Shown here one piece after another: positions 41,968 through 48,883 of a DNA stretch of 64,000 nucleotides. The translations under genes were made by a program, and so were the position numbers. The stretch spans positions 62,001 to 126,000 of the forward strand of contig NZ_JARXYZ010000001.1 of NCBI RefSeq assembly GCF_029894125.1. The letters run 5' to 3'. Within the stretch, counting starts at the first letter, position 1. Each line of letters starts with the position of its first letter. Under the pieces are notes generated by a model, which was given only the letters and a program-made list of their open reading frames with translations, had not been told where the DNA came from and did not search any database. Source of the DNA: Kitasatospora sp. MAA19 (lineage in GTDB: Bacteria; Actinomycetota; Actinomycetes; Streptomycetales; Streptomycetaceae).

Positions 41968-42133
41968 ATGTCCCGTGTCTCCGGCAGCGGGAGCACGGAC
42001 TCCGAGGCGTCGGTCTTGACCTCGGACTGCAGCCGCCGGCGGCGCGGGCGCTGGAGCTGCTGCTGCTGGACGAGGAGCTCGCCCCGGTCCAGCATGACGT
42101 CCAGAGCGGTCAGGGCGTCGCCCTGCGCGGTCG
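41968..42133 (+). pseudogene. Decayed gene divergent from arsR
   Basis: A strong GGGGAGGA precedes ATG 41968, giving MSRVSGSGSTDSEASVLTSD. From about 42027 coding character (G/C third positions, sensible composition: PPAARALELLLLDEELAPV) continues in another frame until it runs into the 3' end of the GH9 gene on the other strand. This looks like a frameshifted and truncated member of the ars locus. I cannot name the family. Confidence 0.35.
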
Positions 42134-44098
42134 TCACCTGGCGTTGGCCTCGGCGTTCTGGGGGGTGGAGGCGGAGAGGGTGAAGGCGAGCAGGGCTGTG
42201 GCGGTGAAGTCGTCTGCGGATTCGACCGTCTGCCAGGCTCCTACGTGGTCCAGGTAGCCGCTGCCGCGTCCGTCGAAAGCCGCGAAGGGGTTGCCCTGGT
42301 TCGTCGGGCACTTGCGCATGGTGGGGAAGGAGTTGAGGTCCTTGAGCTTGGCAGCGGCGTTGGGGCCGTTGACGACACCGCCCAGCAGGATGTCACCGTC
42401 GCCGTCGAGGTCACCGGCGAGGTTGGCGGCCTGGTGCTCGGGGCAGTGCGGGAAGGTGGTGCCTGCCCCGATGACGAAGGAGGAACCCCAGGCGTTGGCG
42501 CCCAGCGTCCAGTTGCGCTGCTGGGTGGCGAAGGCGTCGTAGCGGGAGTCCCCGGTCACGCGGTGGTACAGCTGAGCGGTGGCGGCCAGACCGAAGGTGT
42601 GGGGCACGGAGTCGAAGTCGGTGTAGACGGCGCCGGCTCGGAACGGGTCGCGGGCCGCGCGGGAGCTGCCGTCGTCGAGCTGTCGCTTGAGGTCGGCGAC
42701 AAGCTGGCTGCTGGTCACCTCTGTGCTCGGGGCGCCGTAGTTGAGGAGCTTGGCGAGGTCGGCGTGTGCGAGTGCGCTGACGTCGCCAAGCCCCAGGGTG
42801 CCCTTGGTGTCGGAGTCGATGTACTGCTTGGCCCAGTGGCCGGCTTGCTTGATCCAGCCGGCTGCCCGGTTGTCGCCGAGGGCCTGGCCGGCGAGGGCCA
42901 GCTCGCTGGCGCCGAATTCCATGTCGTCCTGCCAGGACGCCTCGGGATAGAACCCGTGGGGGAAAGCGGTGACCAGCTGGTCACCGGGTGCCGTATTGGC
43001 GAGTTCGTAGACGTGTGCGGCCTTCTCCAGCTCCGCGCGTGCCCGGTCCGGGTTGTCCGCCGCGTCCAGCTGGGCGGCCAGGGCGAAGGTCGCGGCGACG
43101 CGCCCGGCGAGGTTGGGGCTGATCGGCTTGCCGGGGGGTGCCGCACGGAAGACCGGCCGGTGCTTGATCAGGTAGTTCGGGTCGCCGGGCTTGACCTGGA
43201 GGGCGTCGTCGGCCTCGGGCAGGCGCCAGATGTCGTGATCGGAGCGGATCTTGCCGCTGCCGTCGTCCGTGTCGCCCTTGCCGAGACCGACCTGCACGTA
43301 GAGGGTGCGGGACTCGTCGTCCCACATCTTGTCGAGCCAGTCCAGCCCGTGGCGGCTCTCGGTGGCCAGCTCCTTCCCGCCGACGGGCACGGTCCGCTGC
43401 GCGAGCAGCAGACTCGCGGTGGAGTAGGAGGCGGTGTGCGTGAACTTGAGGAAGTCACCGGCATCGTTCCAGCCGCCGGAGACGTCGACCGGGCCGTCGA
43501 CCGGCTTGAGGGGCGCCAGCAGAACCTTCTCGTCCGCGTCGTAGGCGGGGGTGTCGTACACGGTGGCCTGGCGGTCCGCCAGGTGCGAGGGCTTGCGTCG
43601 CAGCTCGGTGGGAACGACGTCGGCTCCGTCGCGCTGGGCCTGGAAGAAGCGGACGTTGTCCTGGACGAGCTTGCCGAACAGTTCGTCCGCAGGCGCGATG
43701 TGGAACTGCGGGGAGGTCGCGCTCACAGGCCCGGACACCTCCACCCGGTAGTCACCGGGCTCGGTGAGACGGGACAGGTCCAGGGTGTGAACGGCCTTGT
43801 AGGTGCTGTTCCACCCGCCGGTGGAGGCCCCGACCTTGCCACTCAGCACTTCCTTTCCGGAGGCGTCCCGCACCCGGAAGGACGCTGTGGACGCGGAGAC
43901 GGAGGTCATGAGGTAGGCCTGTTTGGCCTCACCGGGCGTGTAGCCGACCTGGTCGACGCGCACCACGGCGCGAGGCGCTGCGGACGCGGAGGCCGCTGCC
44001 GTCGCTCCCTGGGCGGACTGGATGCAGCAGACCGCGAGCACGGTGGTTGCCACGCCGACAGCGGTCATGCCGATGACGCCGGTACGTATCTTTGCCAT
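42134..44098 (-). CDS. Secreted glycoside hydrolase family 9 enzyme (GH9-A)
   Basis: 654 residues. A signal peptide (MAKIRTGVIGMTAVGVATTVLAV, cleavage near residue 32) precedes an N-terminal Ig-like CelD-N domain (VVRVDQVGYTPGEAKQAYLMT) and the GH9 (alpha/alpha)6 barrel. The catalytic Asp pair is in SGGWNDAGDFLKF, and the likely general acid is the Glu in WQTVESADDF near the C-terminus. There is no carbohydrate-binding module. It is a beta-glucan or glucosaminide hydrolase; substrate undecided. No ribosome site precedes ATG 44098; the promoter box at 44122-44138 lies 23 bases upstream. Confidence 0.88.
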   Translation of the reverse strand: MAKIRTGVIGMTAVGVATTVLAVCCIQSAQGATAAASASAAPRAVVRVDQVGYTPGEAKQAYLMTSVSASTASFRVRDASGKEVLSGKVGASTGGWNSTYKAVHTLDLSRLTEPGDYRVEVSGPVSATSPQFHIAPADELFGKLVQDNVRFFQAQRDGADVVPTELRRKPSHLADRQATVYDTPAYDADEKVLLAPLKPVDGPVDVSGGWNDAGDFLKFTHTASYSTASLLLAQRTVPVGGKELATESRHGLDWLDKMWDDESRTLYVQVGLGKGDTDDGSGKIRSDHDIWRLPEADDALQVKPGDPNYLIKHRPVFRAAPPGKPISPNLAGRVAATFALAAQLDAADNPDRARAELEKAAHVYELANTAPGDQLVTAFPHGFYPEASWQDDMEFGASELALAGQALGDNRAAGWIKQAGHWAKQYIDSDTKGTLGLGDVSALAHADLAKLLNYGAPSTEVTSSQLVADLKRQLDDGSSRAARDPFRAGAVYTDFDSVPHTFGLAATAQLYHRVTGDSRYDAFATQQRNWTLGANAWGSSFVIGAGTTFPHCPEHQAANLAGDLDGDGDILLGGVVNGPNAAAKLKDLNSFPTMRKCPTNQGNPFAAFDGRGSGYLDHVGAWQTVESADDFTATALLAFTLSASTPQNAEANAR

Positions 44099-44121
44099 GC
44101 CCGCAGGCTGCCAGCGGCTTC

Positions 44122-44138
44122 ATGAGGCGATCATGAGG
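44122..44138 (-). promoter_or_regulatory. CCTCAT direct-repeat box of GH9-A
   Basis: On the minus strand: CCTCAT-GATCG-CCTCAT (11-bp period), then 11 bases, CAGCCT (-10-like), 6 bases and ATG 44098. The same layout occurs before the two GH9 starts on the other side of the two-component genes. The remainder of the 334-base gap up to 44432 shows no convincing gene; a single CTCAT is at 44376. Confidence 0.78.
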
Positions 44139-44432
44139 AAGGCGACGGCACCCGGAGCTCCCCTGCCGAGTCGACGCTCGTGAAGCCGTCTTCGACGGCA
44201 TCCTGGCGCTTCCATGCCGGTCGAGCGAGGCCGTCCGTCGGCTCGTGTCCCCGCACCTCGCCCAGCTCCGGTGATCGGCGCCGCTCTGCGGGGCCTCGAC
44301 GGCCTCCCGAGCGCGCACCGGCGACCACCGGTCCACTTCGGGGATGCCCAGATCCAGCAAAGCCGCATAATCCACTCTCATCGCCATGACCCAGGCCTTC
44401 GCGATCTTTCCGACCAAGTAGGCTCCCCGGTC

Positions 44433-45107
44433 ATGCGCGTACTGGTCCTTGAGGACGACCCAGAGCTTGGCCCGGCGATCACCAGAGGCCTGCGCGAAGC
44501 CGGCTTCGCCGTCGACTTCGCCGGCGATCTCGCCGAGGCCGACTTCAAACTCGCCGTCAACGACTACGACTGCCTGATCGCCGACCGCACTCTGCCCGAC
44601 GGGGACGCGCTCACCCTCCTCTCCGCTCAGCGCAAGGCGGGCTCCACCCTGCCGGTCCTCCTGCTCACCGCACTGGACGCGGTCGCCGACCGGGTGGCCG
44701 GCTTCGAGCACGGCGCCGACGACTACCTCGTCAAGCCGTTCGCGTTCGCCGAGCTCAACGCCCGGGTGCGCACCCTGTGCCGCCGCGGCCAGCCCGCACG
44801 GCTGCCCGAGCTGCGCGTCGGCGACCTGGAACTCGACCTCCCCCGCCGCCGGGTGCGGCGAGACGGCGTGCTGCTCACACTGACCGCGAAGGAGTTCGCG
44901 GTCCTGGAGGTCCTGATGCTGCGTGCCGGCGAGGTGGTCACCCGCAGTGAACTCATCGAACGCTGCTGGGACGAGCAGGCCGAACCGCTCTCGAATGTCG
45001 TCGACGTCCTCATAGGCCAGTTGCGCCGGCGGCTGGGACCACCTGAACTCATCCTGACAGTACGCGGCGCCGGGTACCGCCTCGCCGACCCGGCCACGGG
45101 CCTGTGA
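44433..45107 (+). CDS. OmpR-family response regulator
   Basis: 224 residues. Receiver domain MRVLVLEDDPELGPAI with acidic pocket, phospho-acceptor Asp51 (LIADRTLPDGD), Thr in LLLTALDA and Lys in LVKPFAF. The C-terminal winged helix includes LTAKEFAVLEVLMLRAGEVVTRSEL and VRGAGYRL. OmpR-type proteins bind tandem direct repeats with an 11-bp period, exactly the form of the boxes before the flanking GH9 genes. It is coupled to the kinase gene by overlap. Confidence 0.93.
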   Translation: MRVLVLEDDPELGPAITRGLREAGFAVDFAGDLAEADFKLAVNDYDCLIADRTLPDGDALTLLSAQRKAGSTLPVLLLTALDAVADRVAGFEHGADDYLVKPFAFAELNARVRTLCRRGQPARLPELRVGDLELDLPRRRVRRDGVLLTLTAKEFAVLEVLMLRAGEVVTRSELIERCWDEQAEPLSNVVDVLIGQLRRRLGPPELILTVRGAGYRLADPATGL

Positions 45108-46363
45108 TGTCACGTACTCCAGCCGCCGCGCGCCTGCATCGCGTCCGGTGGGTGATGACTCTGCTCTTCGCAGCGACGACCGCCGTCTGCCTGCTGGTGC
45201 TCGCCACCATCGCCGTCCGCACCGACAGCCACTCCCGCACGAACGATCTCGACAACGCCGTCAGCCACCGCGCCGACGGCCTCGCCCGCACCCTCTACTA
45301 CGACGCCGACGGCACCCTGCGCCTCGACTCGCTGCAGGAGGACGAACTCGCCCGCAGCGCCGAGGCACTCGCGGTCGTCCAGGCGACCCCGAACGCCGGA
45401 CCACGGATCCGCTACGCGTACCCCTCCCAGGCCGCCCTGCCCGGACAAGCAGAACTCGACGAGATCCGGCAGGAAGTCCAACACGACCAGGAAACCACCC
45501 TGGTCACCACCACCGCCGCCAACGGGCGCCAGTACCACTGGGCCGCGGCCCCGGTCTGGGACGGTGACCGGATCGGCGCCACCGTGCTGGTCGGAGCCGA
45601 CCCCGCACGCAGCCAGGCGGACCACAAGCGGCTGATCCAGTGGCTCGCCCTGGGCTGCGTCGCACTCGTGCTGGCGGCCGCCGCAGTGGGCCACCTGCTG
45701 ACCGGACGCTCCATGCGCCCCGCCCTCCAAGGACTTGAGCAGCAAGAGCAGTTCCTCGCGGAAGCCGCCCACGAACTGCGCACACCACTGGCCACCCTGC
45801 GCCTGGTGGTGGAGAACGGCAGCGCCTCACCGCACCGGGCCCCCGCAGCCCTGGACGAGGCGGTGCGGCTGGTCGACCGGCTGGGCCGACTCGTCACCGG
45901 GCTGCTGGCCCGAGCCCGCGTGGAAGCCGGCACCCAGGAAGTCGAACTCACCCCGCTACGCCTCGACCAGCTGGTCGAACAGACCATCGAGGAACTGCCG
46001 GACCCCACCGGCGTCACCGTCACCACCGAGGCCGTCATCGTCGACGGGGATCCCGAGCTGCTGGCCCAAGCGGTCCGCAACCTCGTGGAGAACGCCCTAC
46101 GGCACGGCGGCGGCACTCCGGTCGACGTGACGGTCGCCGCCACCCGGGTCGCGGTCCGGGACCACGGCCCCGGCGTGCCGCCCGAGGACCGGACCCGGGT
46201 CTTCGAGCGACGCGTCACCGGGGCCGCCAGCACCGGCACCGGCACCGGCCTCGCCATCGTCCGCTGGGTGGCCGAGCTTCACGGCGGCACCGCCCAGCTC
46301 TCCCAGGCCACCGGCGGCGGGACACTGGCAGAGCTGCTGCTGCCAGAGCGCAAGAGCGGCTGA
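45104..46363 (+). CDS. Sensor histidine kinase
   Basis: 419 residues from GTG 45104 (ATG 45107 is equally possible). TM1 is at about 17-38 (VMTLLFAATTAVCLLVLATIAV), an extracytoplasmic sensor domain of about 135 residues follows, and TM2 is near 176-197. The HisKA box EAAHELRTPLATL carries His223, then the N box QAVRNLVENALRHGG, G1 VRDHGPGVPPED and G2 GTGTGLAIV. It pairs with the preceding regulator. The sensed cue is unknown; sugars from GH9 activity or cell-wall state are guesses. Confidence 0.93.
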   Translation: MMSRTPAAARLHRVRWVMTLLFAATTAVCLLVLATIAVRTDSHSRTNDLDNAVSHRADGLARTLYYDADGTLRLDSLQEDELARSAEALAVVQATPNAGPRIRYAYPSQAALPGQAELDEIRQEVQHDQETTLVTTTAANGRQYHWAAAPVWDGDRIGATVLVGADPARSQADHKRLIQWLALGCVALVLAAAAVGHLLTGRSMRPALQGLEQQEQFLAEAAHELRTPLATLRLVVENGSASPHRAPAALDEAVRLVDRLGRLVTGLLARARVEAGTQEVELTPLRLDQLVEQTIEELPDPTGVTVTTEAVIVDGDPELLAQAVRNLVENALRHGGGTPVDVTVAATRVAVRDHGPGVPPEDRTRVFERRVTGAASTGTGTGLAIVRWVAELHGGTAQLSQATGGGTLAELLLPERKSG

Positions 46364-46400
46364 CGCGACCTGGCGACGCCCGGCCGTCATCGCCAGGCCA

Positions 46401-46417
46401 CCTCATCCTCATCTCAT
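46401..46417 (+). promoter_or_regulatory. CCTCAT direct-repeat box of the truncated GH9 copy
   Basis: CCTCAT-CCTCA-TCTCAT (second half one mismatch, 11-bp period), then 11 bases, CAGGGT, 6 bases and GTG 46441. Confidence 0.7.
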
Positions 46418-46440
46418 GCAGCACCGGGCAGGGTGGAGCC

Positions 46441-46674
46441 GTGTCCACCTTCCCAGCCGGCCCCAAGTGGAGCCTGCGCTCCACCGCACTCCTCGCAACC
46501 ACCGCGCTCGGCGTCGGCGCAGTCTTCTACGCCCTGCCCGCGGGCGGAACAACTCCCGCCGGGAACCCCGGCCCCGCGGCCCTCACCAGCATCACCCGCG
46601 CCATCGGCAAGGCCCACCTCCACCATCTGGCGCTCACTCAGGGTGGCCGACTGGTGCGAGAACTCCGCTCGTAA
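46441..46674 (+). pseudogene. Truncated GH9 copy (signal peptide only)
   Basis: The first 40 codons repeat the start of GH9-B almost exactly (STFPAGPKWSLRSTALLATT, GVGAVFYALP), including the promoter box, so about 160 bases are duplicated. After residue 45 the frame departs into unrelated sequence (ALTSITRAIGKAHLHHLALT) and stops at 77 residues. It may be transcribed as a decoy promoter; a functional product is doubtful. Confidence 0.75.
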
Positions 46675-46731
46675 GGCAGTTCTCGCCGGCCGGGACCACC
46701 CTGGCGAGGCCAGGCCGTCCCCGCCAAGCCC

Positions 46732-46748
46732 CCTCATCTTCGCCTCAT
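46732..46748 (+). promoter_or_regulatory. CCTCAT direct-repeat box of GH9-B
   Basis: CCTCAT-CTTCG-CCTCAT (11-bp period), then 11 bases, CAGAGT, 6 bases and ATG 46772. No ribosome site is seen, so the mRNA is probably leaderless. Confidence 0.8.
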
Positions 46749-46771
46749 ACACAACCGAGCAGAGTGAATCC

Positions 46772-48715
46772 ATGCCCACCTTCCCAGCTGGCCTCACCTG
46801 GAGCCTGCGCTCCACCGCACTCCTCGCAACCACCGCGCTCGGCATCGGCGCAGTCTTCTACGCCCTGCCCGAGAGCGGGACAACCACCGACGGGGACCCG
46901 TCCCAGGCCAGCCCGGCCGCGATCCGGGTCGACCAGGTCGGCTACGCCGTCGGGGAAGCCAAGCAGGCCTTCGTGATGGGGACGGAAGCCGGACTGAGCC
47001 GGGCCGGCTACCGACTGGTGGACGAACACGGCACCACCGTGGCCACCGGCCAGGTCGGCAGCCGCACCGGAACCTGGAACAGCAAGTACCCGGACGTCCA
47101 CACCGTGGACCTGTCGGCCGTCGACGTCCCGGGCAGCTACCGCCTCGAGCTCACCGGCACGGCCTCCGGCAGCTCCCCGAAGTTCCGCATCGCGCCCGCC
47201 AAGGACCTGCTCACCCCGCTCATCGAGGACAACGTCCGCTTCTTCCAGGCCCAGCGCGACGGCGCGGACGTCCTGCCCGATGTCATGCACCGCAAGCCCT
47301 CGCACCTGGCGGACCGCACGGCAACGGTCTACGCCACCCCGCACTACAACGAGGACGGCACCCAGCTGCTCGACACGAAGCTGACCCCGGTGGGCGGCCC
47401 CATCGACGTCTCCGGCGGCTGGTCCGACGCAGGCGACTTCCTCAAGTTCACGCACACCACCGCCTACAGCACCGCCGATCTGCTACTGGCCCTGCGCACC
47501 GCACCGCACGCCGCAGGTCTGGCCGACGAGGCCAAGCAAGGCCTGGCCTGGCTGGACAAGATGTGGGACGGCAGGACCGGCACCCTCTACGCCCAGGTCG
47601 GCATCGGCGCGGGCAACGACAACGTCCGAACCGACCACGACGTCTGGCGGCTGCCCGAGGCCGACGACAAGCTGGACGTGAAACCGGGTGACCCCGACTA
47701 CCTGATCAAGAACCGGCCGGTCTTCCGGGCCAACGAGCCCGGCGCAGCGATCAGCCCCAACCTCGCCGGCCGCGTGGCCGCGGTCTTCGCGCTCGCCGCG
47801 CAGAGCAGCGCCAAGAGCGATCCAGCCGCCGCCAAGTCCTGGCTGAACAAGGCCGCGGCCGTCTACGCCAAGGCGGACACCGAGCCCGGCGACGAACTGG
47901 TCACCGCGTTCCCGCACAACTTCTACCCCGAGGACTCCTGGCAGGACGACATGGAGTTCGGCGCCGCCGAAATGAGCCTGGCAGCCAAGGCACTGGGCGA
48001 CGGCCGGGCCGCCGGCTGGCAGCAGCAGGCGGGGCACTGGGCCAAGCAGTACATCGGCTCCGACACCAAGGGCACCCTCGGCGTCGCCGACGTCAGCGCC
48101 CTCGCCCACGCCGACCTGCTCACCGCCCTGAAGACGGGCGGTGACAGCGGCACGGACAGCGTGACTCCTGCCGATCTGCAGGGCGACCTGCGCCGACAGC
48201 TGGACGACGGCGTGAACCGAGCCGCCAAGGACCCCTTCAGGGCAGGCGCGGTGTACACCGACTTCGACTCGGTACCGCACACCTTCGGCCTGGTCGCCAC
48301 CGCACAGCTGTACGGCAAGGCCACCGGCGACCACCACTACGACGCCTTCGGCGCACAACAGCGCGGCTGGGCGCTGGGCGCCAACTCCTGGGGCAGCACC
48401 TTCATGATCGGCGCAGGCGAGGTCTACCCCCACTGCCCGGAACACCAACTGGCCAACCTCGGCGGCAGCCTCGACGGCACGGGCGAGATCCTGCGCGGCG
48501 CCGTGGTCAACGGGCCGAACGCCGCAGAGAAGCTCGCCGAACTCAACACCTTCCCCACCATGAAGCGCTGCTCCTCCAACCCCGGCACTGCCTGGACCGA
48601 CTTCGACGGGGCCAAGGCCCGCTTCCTCGACGACGCGGGCGCCTGGCAGACCGTGGAACCCTCGGTCGACTTCACCTCCACCGCGATGCTGGCCTTCGCC
48701 CTGTCGCAGAACTGA
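46772..48715 (+). CDS. Secreted glycoside hydrolase family 9 enzyme (GH9-B)
   Basis: 647 residues, clearly paralogous to GH9-A throughout. An N-terminal signal/anchor (STALLATTALGIGAVFYALP) precedes the Ig-like domain (AAIRVDQVGYAVGEAKQAFVMG) and the GH9 barrel. Catalytic Asp residues are in SGGWSDAGDFLKF, and the likely general acid Glu is in WQTVEPSVDF. Shared blocks include DNVRFFQAQRDGADV, RKPSHLADR and ASWQDDMEFGA or its equivalent. There is no carbohydrate-binding module. It follows the kinase gene and the truncated copy. Substrate undecided. Confidence 0.88.
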   Translation: MPTFPAGLTWSLRSTALLATTALGIGAVFYALPESGTTTDGDPSQASPAAIRVDQVGYAVGEAKQAFVMGTEAGLSRAGYRLVDEHGTTVATGQVGSRTGTWNSKYPDVHTVDLSAVDVPGSYRLELTGTASGSSPKFRIAPAKDLLTPLIEDNVRFFQAQRDGADVLPDVMHRKPSHLADRTATVYATPHYNEDGTQLLDTKLTPVGGPIDVSGGWSDAGDFLKFTHTTAYSTADLLLALRTAPHAAGLADEAKQGLAWLDKMWDGRTGTLYAQVGIGAGNDNVRTDHDVWRLPEADDKLDVKPGDPDYLIKNRPVFRANEPGAAISPNLAGRVAAVFALAAQSSAKSDPAAAKSWLNKAAAVYAKADTEPGDELVTAFPHNFYPEDSWQDDMEFGAAEMSLAAKALGDGRAAGWQQQAGHWAKQYIGSDTKGTLGVADVSALAHADLLTALKTGGDSGTDSVTPADLQGDLRRQLDDGVNRAAKDPFRAGAVYTDFDSVPHTFGLVATAQLYGKATGDHHYDAFGAQQRGWALGANSWGSTFMIGAGEVYPHCPEHQLANLGGSLDGTGEILRGAVVNGPNAAEKLAELNTFPTMKRCSSNPGTAWTDFDGAKARFLDDAGAWQTVEPSVDFTSTAMLAFALSQN

Positions 48716-48883
48716 ACGGTTGACCAGCGCCCGATCGAAGCGGGTACGGAAAGGGATGGGCTCCCCCCTCGCGCTACGCCCTGGCAGGGGACGCCCCCAT
48801 ACGACCCAGTGGCCGGCCCCCTTCCGGAGCCCAGCCCTGAGTGGTTTTCCGGAGCTGCTCCGGAGAGCTGGGTGGGGTGGGGG

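Noticed and set aside
44131..44391. Minus-strand frame between GH9-A and the response regulator gene (starting MRVDYAALLDLGIPEVDRW)
   Set aside because: Mixed third-position composition after the first 30 codons, no ribosome site, overlaps the GH9-A promoter; at most a fragment.
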